Shown here in pieces: positions 1-5,217 of a DNA stretch of 5,217 bases (position 1 is its first letter; every line of letters starts with the position of its first letter). The stretch is from positions 1-5,217 of the forward strand of contig MIAC01000258.1 of assembly GCA_001830475.1 (NCBI GenBank), written 5' to 3'. This DNA comes from Rhodospirillales bacterium RIFCSPLOWO2_12_FULL_67_15. Lineage in GTDB: Bacteria; Pseudomonadota; Alphaproteobacteria; Rhodospirillales; 2-12-FULL-67-15. The position numbers and the translations under genes are program-made. A model generated the notes under the pieces. It was not told where the DNA came from. It did not search any database and saw only the letters and a list, made by a program, of their open reading frames with translations.

Positions 1-6
1 GGGGAG
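1..6 (+). promoter_or_regulatory. Ribosome binding site for the hydrolase
   Basis: GGGGAG sits 5 bases before the GTG at position 12 and supports that non-ATG start. The promoter, if separate, lies left of the window. Confidence 0.5.
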
Positions 7-11
7 CGCCC

Positions 12-794
12 GTGCGCAAGGCGTTGTGTTTGATCTCGTCGTTGACAGTTTCGTTGGCGCTTACCGCCTGCGCGAACGCGGTGACGTTTCCGAACGCGAG
101 ACTCGGCGCCGCCGACCGGCAGGTCGACTCCGTCTCCGGCCTCCTCTTCAAGCCGGAAGGGAAAGGGCCGTTCCCGGCGGTGGTGCTGCTGCACAGCTGC
201 GGCGGATTTACCTCTCACGTCGCGTCCGACTGGCCGAACTATCTCACCGGGCTCGGCTACGTCGTCCTGAGCGTCGATACCTTCGGCTCGCGCGGCTATG
301 CCCGTTGCCCCAATCCGTATTCGGGCACGACGACGTTCGTTAAGGATGCCTACGGCGCGCTGGATTTTCTCGCCGCCCAGCCGTTCGTCGAACGGGATCG
401 GATCGCGGTCATGGGATTCTCGGCCGGGGCCAATCACATCAACAGCGGAATCGTTCCGGTGCGGGAGCGCGACTCCGGCGGGGCGAATTTCAAGGCGGCC
501 GTCGCGTTTTACGGTTTGTGCAGCCGGATCCCGTCATACCCCGAGGGATCGATCCCGCTGATGCAGATCGCCGCCGAAAGGGACACGTTTCACGCTCCCG
601 GGTGCGAACAGATCAAATCTCTTTTCCCGGAGATCGAGGTACACGTCATTCCGGCGGCGTACCACGCCTTCGATTCGCCCGAGGCGAGCGGCAAACGGGG
701 CGCCGTCGGCGAGCGCATGGAATACAACCGGTCGGCGACCGAACGGGCGCGCGAATTGACCCGGATATTTTTGGCGAAGCACTTGAGCCGCTGA
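12..794 (+). CDS. Dienelactone hydrolase family protein, putative lipoprotein or exported alpha/beta hydrolase
   Basis: A 260-residue alpha/beta hydrolase. The N-terminus (MRK, then a hydrophobic run to about residue 19) ends in LTAC with Cys20, a good lipobox, so the protein is probably exported and may be lipid-anchored. The core has LLHSCGG at 59-65 (strand and oxyanion-hole loop of dienelactone-hydrolase-like proteins), the nucleophile elbow GFSAG with Ser137, a likely acid at Asp191 (AAERD) and a likely catalytic His218 (YHAF). These give a plausible Ser-Asp-His triad. True dienelactone hydrolases use Cys as nucleophile, so an esterase-like activity on an unknown substrate is more likely than chlorocatechol breakdown. 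The GTG start is chosen because the signal peptide begins there and GGGGAG lies 5 bases upstream. It converges on truA and shares no operon visible here. The family call is firm; substrate and physiological role are unknown. Confidence 0.85.
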   Translation: MRKALCLISSLTVSLALTACANAVTFPNARLGAADRQVDSVSGLLFKPEGKGPFPAVVLLHSCGGFTSHVASDWPNYLTGLGYVVLSVDTFGSRGYARCPNPYSGTTTFVKDAYGALDFLAAQPFVERDRIAVMGFSAGANHINSGIVPVRERDSGGANFKAAVAFYGLCSRIPSYPEGSIPLMQIAAERDTFHAPGCEQIKSLFPEIEVHVIPAAYHAFDSPEASGKRGAVGERMEYNRSATERARELTRIFLAKHLSR

Positions 795-827
795 AGTTCT
801 CGCTTTCGGCCCGGCCTCGGCGGATTC

Positions 828-1565
828 TCAATACCCCACTTCGACCAGGTAGAGCCCGCACGCCGGCGCGGTCGGGCCGCCCTTGGCGCGGTCGCGGGCC
901 TCGAGCGCGGATCGCACGTCGGCGGCGGTCCACTTCCCTTCGCCCACCAATCTCAGCGTGCCGACCATGTTGCGCACTTGATGGTGGAGAAACGAGCGCG
1001 CCCGGGCGGAAATAACGATGTCCTCGCCCGCGCGCTCGGCGGTGAGAACGTCGAGCGTCTTGACCGGCGATTGTGCCTGGCAGAGCGCGGCGCGGAACGT
1101 GGTGAAATCGTGCCGGCCGACCAGAACCTTCGCCGCCTCGGCCATAGCGTCGGCATCCAAGGGCGCCGGCACCCACCACTTGCGCCCGAAGTCGAGCGCG
1201 AGGCGCGCCCGGCGGTTGGCGATGCGATAGACGTAAGAACGCGATTTGGCGGAGAAGCGGGCGTGGAAATCGGTAGGCGCCAGCGCCGCCTCGCGCACCG
1301 CGACCGGGTGCGGCTTCATGTGGAAATTGAGGGCGTCGCGCACCGTCTCGGGCGGAAACTCGCGCGCCAGGTCGAAGTGGACGACCTGGCCCTCGGCATG
1401 CACGCCGGCGTCGGTGCGCCCCGCCGCGATCGTCTCGACCCGCTCGCCGGCGAGCGCGAAGATCGCGCCTTCGAGGACCTCTTGGACCGAAAGGCCGTTC
1501 TCCTGGCGCTGCCAGCCGACGTAGGGGCCGCCGTCGTATTCGAGGAGCAGGCGATAGCGGGGCAT
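828..1565 (-). CDS. truA: tRNA pseudouridine(38-40) synthase TruA
   Basis: A 245-residue cytoplasmic enzyme that isomerises uridine to pseudouridine at positions 38-40 of tRNA anticodon arms. The family signature GRTDAGVHA lies at 49-57, with catalytic Asp52 and the preceding conserved Arg50. KSRSYVYRI at 107-115 carries Tyr111, which lines up by motif with the active-site Tyr118 of the E. coli enzyme. The RNA-binding and structural motif [12 protein letters not shown] is at 191-202, and the C-terminus ends with the usual [13 protein letters not shown]. Length is normal and no key residue is missing. It is the last gene of the def-fmt-truA unit. Its ATG is only 3 bases after the fmt stop codon (TGA ACC ATG) and no Shine-Dalgarno sequence is visible, so translation probably depends on ribosomes finishing fmt. 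The start matches the family N-terminus ([12 protein letters not shown]). Confidence 0.97.
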   Translation of the reverse strand: MPRYRLLLEYDGGPYVGWQRQENGLSVQEVLEGAIFALAGERVETIAAGRTDAGVHAEGQVVHFDLAREFPPETVRDALNFHMKPHPVAVREAALAPTDFHARFSAKSRSYVYRIANRRARLALDFGRKWWVPAPLDADAMAEAAKVLVGRHDFTTFRAALCQAQSPVKTLDVLTAERAGEDIVISARARSFLHHQVRNMVGTLRLVGEGKWTAADVRSALEARDRAKGGPTAPACGLYLVEVGY

Positions 1566-1568
1566 GGT

Positions 1569-2495
1569 TCAGTTCAGGATCGCGCCGGAAGGCAAGGAGA
1601 ATCCGCGCAGGAAAACGGCGGCAGCCAGCGGATCGCGCCCCGCGCGCTGGAGCCTGAGCAAGCGCAGCGCGCCTTCGCCGCAGGCAATCGTCGGCGCGTT
1701 ATCCAAAACGGTGCCCGGAGCGCCCGTGCCCGCGACCGTCCCGGCCGCCAGCACCTTGATCCGCTCGCCGTCCTTCTCGAACCAGGTTCCCGGCCAGGGA
1801 TTGAGGGCGCGAACCGCGCGCGCGAGCTCGACAGCGGATTTGCGCCAGTCGAGCCGGCCCTCGTCGCGGGATAGCTTGGCGGCGTAGACGGCGCCGCTCT
1901 CGGGCTGCGGGGTGGGCGCGAGCGTTCCCGCCGCCACCCCTGCGAGCGCGCGCACGATCAGCCGCGCGCCGAGGAGGCCGAGCGCATCGTGCAGTTCGCC
2001 CGCCGTCGACTCCGCGCCGATCGCGATTTTTTCCGCGAGCAGGAGCCCGCCGGTATCGAGCCCCTCGTCCATTTGCATGATGGTGACGCCGGTCTCGGTA
2101 TCGCCGGCGAGAATCGCGCGCTGGATCGGCGAAGCCCCGCGCCAGCGCGGCAGCAGCGAGGCGTGAATATTGAGGCAACCCAAGCGCGGCGCCTCCAATA
2201 TCGGGCGCGGCAGGATCAAGCCGTAAGCCGCGACCACCGCGGCGTCGGCCGCGAGCCGGGCGAAGGATTCGTGCTCGGCGCGGTCGCGCAAGGATTTCGG
2301 CGTGCGGACGGGAAGACCAAGGTCGAGCGCGGCGGCGTGGATCGGGCACGGCCGTTCCCGCTGCCCGCGCCCGGCGGGCTTGGGCGGTTGCGCGTAGACC
2401 GCCTTGATCCGGTGCCCGGCCGCCAGGAGCGCTTGCAGCGAAGGCCAGCCGAACTCGGCGCTGCCCATGAAAACCAGATCGAGCGGCGTCGTCAT
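1569..2495 (-). CDS. fmt: Methionyl-tRNA formyltransferase
   Basis: A 308-residue cytoplasmic enzyme that transfers a formyl group from 10-formyltetrahydrofolate to Met-tRNA(fMet) for translation initiation. The N-terminal formyltransferase domain (about 1-205) has QPPKPAGRG at 36-44, AAYGLILP at 89-96 and the core [13 protein letters not shown] at 108-120. Asn109 and His111 correspond to catalytic Asn106 and His108 of E. coli. QMDEGLDTG at 141-149 supplies Asp147, equivalent to Asp144. The C-terminal OB-like domain includes [10 protein letters not shown], a typical Fmt motif, and [10 protein letters not shown] near the end. The start region reads MGSAEF where many homologues have GTPDF; this looks like a tolerated variant. 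The ATG lies 7 bases after the def stop with no clear Shine-Dalgarno, which suggests coupling to def. The neighbouring deformylase removes the group this enzyme adds. Confidence 0.97.
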   Translation of the reverse strand: MTTPLDLVFMGSAEFGWPSLQALLAAGHRIKAVYAQPPKPAGRGQRERPCPIHAAALDLGLPVRTPKSLRDRAEHESFARLAADAAVVAAYGLILPRPILEAPRLGCLNIHASLLPRWRGASPIQRAILAGDTETGVTIMQMDEGLDTGGLLLAEKIAIGAESTAGELHDALGLLGARLIVRALAGVAAGTLAPTPQPESGAVYAAKLSRDEGRLDWRKSAVELARAVRALNPWPGTWFEKDGERIKVLAAGTVAGTGAPGTVLDNAPTIACGEGALRLLRLQRAGRDPLAAAVFLRGFSLPSGAILN

Positions 2496-2502
2496 TTACC
2501 GA

Positions 2503-3033
2503 TCAAGCCGGGGCGGATTCGGTTTCGGCGAGACGCTTGGCCTTGGCGAGGCGGCGCAGGATCATGTTGCGCTTCAGCGCCGAGACGCGGTCGACGAGCA
2601 AAACCCCGTCGAGGTGGTCCATCTCGTGCTGGACGCAGACCGAGAGCAGCCCCTCGGCCTCGAGTTCGCGGATTTCGTTCTCGTGGTCGAGGTAACGCAC
2701 CCGCACCTTGGCCGGGCGGCGGACCTCGGCGAATTGCTCGGGAAAGGAAAGACAGCCTTCGTCGCGGAGCTCGAACTCCTCGGACGCCCAGACGATCTCC
2801 GGATTCGCCATCCTGAGCCGCAGCGGCTTTTCATCCTTGCGTGCGGTATCCACCACGATCACGCGCTTCAGGACTCCGACCTGGGGCGCGGCAAGCCCGA
2901 CGCCGTTGGCGGCATGCATGGTTTCCAGCATGTCGTCCATCAGGCGGCGGGTGGCGGCGTCGACCTTGGCGACCGGCTCGGCCTTGCGCTTGAGCCTCGG
3001 GTCGGGAGCGATGATGATGGGGAGCACGGCCAT
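2503..3033 (-). CDS. def: Peptide deformylase
   Basis: A 176-residue metal-dependent hydrolase that removes the N-formyl group from nascent proteins at the ribosome. All three family motifs are present: GVGLAAPQ at 44-51, EGCLSFP at 92-98 with metal ligand Cys94, and QHEMDH at 135-140 with ligands His136 and His140 and catalytic Glu137. The frame is open upstream to 3285, but those extra 84 codons encode low-complexity S/A/T/R-rich sequence and lie antisense to nupC. The family N-terminus MAVLPIIIAPDPRL starts at the ATG at 3033, which gives the normal length. The Shine-Dalgarno is poor: GAGG lies only 2 bases from the ATG. A -35-like TTGACG is placed so that transcription could begin at the ATG itself. 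It is the first gene of def-fmt-truA and is divergent from nupC. Confidence 0.96.
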   Translation of the reverse strand: MAVLPIIIAPDPRLKRKAEPVAKVDAATRRLMDDMLETMHAANGVGLAAPQVGVLKRVIVVDTARKDEKPLRLRMANPEIVWASEEFELRDEGCLSFPEQFAEVRRPAKVRVRYLDHENEIRELEAEGLLSVCVQHEMDHLDGVLLVDRVSALKRNMILRRLAKAKRLAETESAPA

Positions 3034-3039
3034 GGCCTC

Positions 3040-3068
3040 GAAATAAGGCCACCCGTCGCCGCCGTCAA
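3040..3068 (-). promoter_or_regulatory. Candidate promoter of the def-fmt-truA operon
   Basis: On the minus strand TTGACG (3068-3063) matches the sigma-70 -35 consensus at five of six bases. After 17 bases comes TATTTC (3045-3040), a weak -10 that keeps only the leading TAT. A start about 7 bases further on would fall at or next to the A of the def ATG (3033), giving a leaderless or nearly leaderless mRNA. Position between divergent genes supports a promoter here; the exact boxes are inference. Confidence 0.35.
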
Positions 3069-3076
3069 GCAGGGGC

Positions 3077-4360
3077 GTGGCCGAAGTGGGGGATAAGCCT
3101 TTGAATTTGCTCGCGCTGCAAAGCCTGTTCGGGGTCTTTCTCCTGACCGTGTTCGCGTTCGCGCTCTCGGAGAACCGCCGCGCCGTCTCGGGACGGGTCG
3201 CGGCGGGCGGGCTCGCGCTGCAATTCGCGCTCGCCCTCGTTTTGCTCAAGGTGCCGCCGGTCAGGGCGGCGTTTCTGTTGCTCAACGACGCGCTCCTGGC
3301 GATCCAGCGCGCGACCGCGGCCGGAACCGCGTTCGTCTTCGGCTACCTTGGCGGCGGGCCGCTGCCGTTCGCCGAAACCTACGTCGGGGCGAGCTTCGTG
3401 CTCGCCTTCCAGGCGCTGCCGATCATCCTGGTGATGAGCGCGCTCTCGGCGCTGCTCTTTCATTGGGGGGTGCTGCCCGCGGTCGTCAAGGGCTTCGCCT
3501 TCGCGCTCCGCCGGGCGATGGGCGTGGGCGGGGCCGAGGGTCTTTCCGCCGCGGCCAACGTGTTCGTCGGCATGGTCGAGGCGCCGCTTCTGATCCGGCC
3601 CTATCTCGCGCGGCTGTCGCGCGCCGAGCTTTTTTCGGTGATGACCTGCGGCATGGCCTCGATCGCCGGCACGGTGATGGCGCTCTACGCCGCCTTTCTC
3701 GCGACCGCGGTGCCGGGCGCGCTCGGGCACATCCTGATCGCCTCGCTCTTGAGCGCGCCCGCGGCGATCATGGTTTCGCGGCTCATGATTCCGGCGGACC
3801 AAGAGGTCCGCCCAGGAGCAAACGAGGAAACCCTGCCGCCCTCCGATCATCACGGCGCGTGGGAGGCGATCACGCGCGGCACCCTCGACGGCGCGCAGCT
3901 TCTGATCAACATCGTCGCCATGCTGATCGTGCTGGTCGCCCTGGTCAGCCTCGTCAACCAGGCGCTCGGACTTATTCCGGAGGTGGGCGGGGCGAAGATC
4001 ACGCTGGAGCGATCGTTCGGCTACGCCATGGCCCCGCTCGCGCTCGCCGCCGGCGTGCCGTGGGACGAAGCCCTCGCCGCCGGGCGGCTGTTCGGGATCA
4101 AGACCGTGCTCAACGAGCTGCTCGCCTATCTCGAGCTCGCCAAGCTCGGCGATGCCGAGCTGTCCCCGCGCTCGCGCCTGATCATGACCTACGCGCTTTG
4201 CGGCTTCGCCAATTTCGGCAGCCTCGGCATCATGATCGGCGGGCTCGCGACCCTCGCCCCCGACCGCCGCGCCGAGATCGTCGCGCTCGCGCCCAAGACC
4301 ATCGTCTCCGGCACGCTCGCCACGACGCTCACTGGCGCGGTGGTCGGGGTTCTGTGGTAG
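3077..4360 (+). CDS. nupC: NupC/CNT-family concentrative nucleoside transporter
   Basis: An inner-membrane protein of up to 427 residues, probably importing nucleosides with protons or sodium. Hydrophobic segments run through the whole length. Family landmarks are GTAFVFGYL at 83-91, the re-entrant hairpin NVFVGMVEAPLLIRPYL at 161-177, KTVLNELLAY at 342-351 and CGFANFGSLGIMIGG at 375-389. By motif, Glu168, Glu347, Asn379 and Ser382 match substrate-binding Glu156, Glu332, Asn368 and Ser371 of Vibrio cholerae CNT. The positions equivalent to Gln154 and Thr155 are Met166 and Val167. The start is uncertain. The GTG at 3077 has AGGGG only 1 base away; the GTG at 3086 has the same AGGGG at 10 bases; the TTG at 3101 has GGGGGA at 7 bases and would give 419 residues. 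All lie just before the first membrane segment. rmuC follows after 9 bases, probably cotranscribed. A hydrophilic loop at 239-262 contains a palindrome and atypical codons. Confidence 0.92.
   Translation: MAEVGDKPLNLLALQSLFGVFLLTVFAFALSENRRAVSGRVAAGGLALQFALALVLLKVPPVRAAFLLLNDALLAIQRATAAGTAFVFGYLGGGPLPFAETYVGASFVLAFQALPIILVMSALSALLFHWGVLPAVVKGFAFALRRAMGVGGAEGLSAAANVFVGMVEAPLLIRPYLARLSRAELFSVMTCGMASIAGTVMALYAAFLATAVPGALGHILIASLLSAPAAIMVSRLMIPADQEVRPGANEETLPPSDHHGAWEAITRGTLDGAQLLINIVAMLIVLVALVSLVNQALGLIPEVGGAKITLERSFGYAMAPLALAAGVPWDEALAAGRLFGIKTVLNELLAYLELAKLGDAELSPRSRLIMTYALCGFANFGSLGIMIGGLATLAPDRRAEIVALAPKTIVSGTLATTLTGAVVGVLW
3088..3093 (+). promoter_or_regulatory. Possible ribosome binding site favouring a TTG start for nupC
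   Basis: GGGGGA lies 7 bases before the in-frame TTG at 3101, a better spacing than any purine-rich run offers the GTG at 3077. If used, the protein begins NLLALQSLFGVFLL directly at the first membrane segment. The GTG at 3086, with AGGGG at 3071-3075, is the competing choice. Confidence 0.35.
3793..3812. repeat. Perfect 8-bp inverted repeat with 4-base loop inside nupC
   Basis: The arms GGCGGACC (3793-3800) and GGTCCGCC (3805-3812) are exact reverse complements around the loop AAGA. They fall in the codons for the hydrophilic loop after residue 239 of the transporter. The following codons to 3829 are unusually rich in A-ending forms (CAA, CCA, GGA, GCA and GAA among codons 242-251). The pairing is seen directly; that it is a dispersed palindromic element is inference. 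It lacks a U-run, is mid-gene, and so is not a terminator. Confidence 0.55.
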
Positions 4361-4362
4361 GG
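4359..4362 (+). promoter_or_regulatory. Ribosome binding site of rmuC overlapping the nupC stop codon
   Basis: AGGG shares its first two bases with the TAG stop of nupC and lies 7 bases before the rmuC ATG at 4370. A second purine run, GGAG at 4365-4368, is only 1 base from the ATG and is too close to be the main site. The arrangement suggests that nupC and rmuC are translated from one mRNA. Confidence 0.5.
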
Positions 4363-4369
4363 TCGGAGA

Positions 4370-5217
4370 ATGGATAGCTGGGTCGTCATCGTCGCCGCCG
4401 TCGTCGCGCTCGCCGCGTTGATTATCGCGCTGATCGCGCTCCGGCGCGGATCCGGGCCGGAGCCGTTCGACGGGCTTGCGCGCGAATTCGCCGCCCTCAA
4501 GGGGGAAATTTCGGCCGCCTTCGGCCACACCAACCAACGCCTGCAAACGATCACGGATAAAGTGGCGGTGATCGATTCGGCCAGGGCCAACATCGAGGAA
4601 TTGGCCAAGGTGCTGGGCGACAAGAAGTCGCGCGGAGCTTTCGGCGAGACCCTGATGGAAGACTTGGTGAAGGACGTCCTGCCCGCCGGATCCCGCAAAA
4701 TGTACGAGATGCAGGCGACGCTGACGAACGGCATGCGCGTGGATTGTCTGATCCTGCTGCCGAAGCCGCCCGGGCCGATCGGCGTCGACGCCAAGTTCCC
4801 GCTCGAATCGTTTCGCGAGATTCAGGCCGGCGCGGACGAGGCGCTCCGCGCGAAGGCGCGGCGACAGTTCAGCGCGGACGTTTCCAAGCACGTCAAGGAT
4901 ATCGCAGGGAAATACATCGTCGCGGGCGAGACGGCTGACTGGGCGCTGATGTTCGTGCCGTCCGAGGCGGTTTATGCCGAGATTCACGCCAACTTCCCCG
5001 AAAGGGTGACGGAGGCGCACAAGCTGCACGTCGGCATCGTCTCGCCGACGACACTGATGGCGGTATTGATGACCGTGCGCGCGATCGTGCTCGACGCCGA
5101 GATGGTCGAGCGGGCTAAGGAAATCCGCGCCGAGGTCCAGCGCCTGAAAGAGGACGCCGACCGACTCGACAAACGGGCCGAGGATATGGAAAGCGCGTTC
5201 AACCGAGTGGTCGAGAC
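4370..5217 (+). CDS. rmuC: DNA recombination protein RmuC, 3' end beyond the window
   Basis: An open frame of 282 complete codons that runs off the right edge with no stop. Residues 4-24 form one hydrophobic segment followed by RR, so the protein is probably anchored in the inner membrane with its bulk in the cytoplasm. The RmuC domain is clear: RGAFGE at 88-93, MRVDCLILLP at 122-131 and VDAKFPLESF at 139-148. Glu93, Asp125 and the Asp140-Ala-Lys142 triplet fit the PD-(D/E)xK nuclease-like core. VPSEAVYAEI at 196-205 and VGIVSPTTLMAVL at 221-233 are also characteristic. From about 245 the chain is charged and heptad-like (E, K, R, L), as expected for a C-terminal coiled coil. In E. coli RmuC limits inversions at short inverted repeats; its biochemical activity is not well established. 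The N-terminal coiled-coil part looks short compared with E. coli RmuC. The ATG is 9 bases after nupC. Confidence 0.95.
   Translation, partial: MDSWVVIVAAVVALAALIIALIALRRGSGPEPFDGLAREFAALKGEISAAFGHTNQRLQTITDKVAVIDSARANIEELAKVLGDKKSRGAFGETLMEDLVKDVLPAGSRKMYEMQATLTNGMRVDCLILLPKPPGPIGVDAKFPLESFREIQAGADEALRAKARRQFSADVSKHVKDIAGKYIVAGETADWALMFVPSEAVYAEIHANFPERVTEAHKLHVGIVSPTTLMAVLMTVRAIVLDAEMVERAKEIRAEVQRLKEDADRLDKRAEDMESAFNRVVE

Noticed and set aside
978..1874. A 298-codon plus-strand frame across truA and the end of fmt
   Set aside because: It is antisense to two genes with intact catalytic motifs, and its Arg/Gly/Ala-rich sequence shows no domain or good start signal.
2990..3018. A possible plus-strand promoter for nupC inside def: TTGAGC, 17 bases, GATGAT
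   Set aside because: Each box matches the consensus at only four of six bases, and the bases are explained by conserved def codons. This is too weak to list as a feature.
1989..3096. Plus-strand frames of 275 and 230 codons opposite fmt and def
   Set aside because: They overlap each other in different frames, lie antisense to conserved genes, and have low-complexity Arg/Gly-rich products.
3034..3285. The 84-codon N-terminal extension of def
   Set aside because: It has no deformylase homology, is rich in S, A, T and R, and overlaps the 5' part of nupC. The family start MAVLPIIIAPDPRL at 3033 gives the normal length.
3793..3812. The nupC hairpin as a transcription terminator
   Set aside because: It is in the middle of an intact reading frame and no T-run follows it on either strand.
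3065..5029. A 654-codon open frame on the minus strand opposite nupC and rmuC
   Set aside because: Its product is dominated by R, G, E, D, H and Q with no recognisable domain. It lies exactly antisense to two well-conserved genes with full family motifs. Long antisense frames are expected at this GC content because stop codons are rare.
1..5217. CRISPR arrays, tRNA or rRNA genes, insertion sequences, prophage genes or a defence cassette
   Set aside because: No spaced direct repeats, tRNA-like cloverleaf, transposase, integrase or defence-type domain was seen. The space is filled by housekeeping, transport and hydrolase genes.

Overview
The window is GC-rich, bacterial and almost entirely coding. 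The housekeeping proteins (Def, Fmt, TruA) and their order read most like an alphaproteobacterium, possibly Rhodospirillales. That placement is inferred from sequence style and gene order, not from a search.

Layout. (1) Positions 12-794, plus strand: a dienelactone-hydrolase-family alpha/beta hydrolase with a lipoprotein-type signal sequence. (2) Positions 828-3033, minus strand: a compact def-fmt-truA operon read from right to left, with gaps of 7 and 3 bases. It makes peptide deformylase, methionyl-tRNA formyltransferase and tRNA pseudouridine synthase A. Fmt puts the formyl group on initiator Met-tRNA and Def removes it from the new protein, so the two enzymes form one cycle. TruA modifies tRNA anticodon arms. 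(3) Positions 3077-4360, plus strand, divergent from def: a concentrative nucleoside transporter of the NupC/CNT family. (4) Position 4370 to the window end, plus strand: the first 282 codons of rmuC, 9 bases after the transporter and cut off by the window edge.

The only space that can hold control signals for two units is the short gap between def and nupC (3034-3076, or up to 3100 if nupC starts at a later codon). A TTGACG -35-like box there is placed so that the def transcript could begin at or next to its ATG. The gap between the hydrolase and truA is convergent, 33 bases long, and shows no clear terminator.

Most of the window is ordinary conserved housekeeping DNA, and I see no new multi-gene system. 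The most unusual local signal is inside nupC at 3793-3829: a perfect 8-bp inverted repeat with a 4-base loop, followed by a cluster of A-ending codons in a hydrophilic loop of the protein. It looks like a small palindromic repeat inserted in frame. The transporter also carries GMVE where structurally studied CNT proteins have GQTE or GQSE in the substrate-binding hairpin. Large open frames on the opposite strands of these genes, including one of 654 codons, are judged to be GC-driven shadows.
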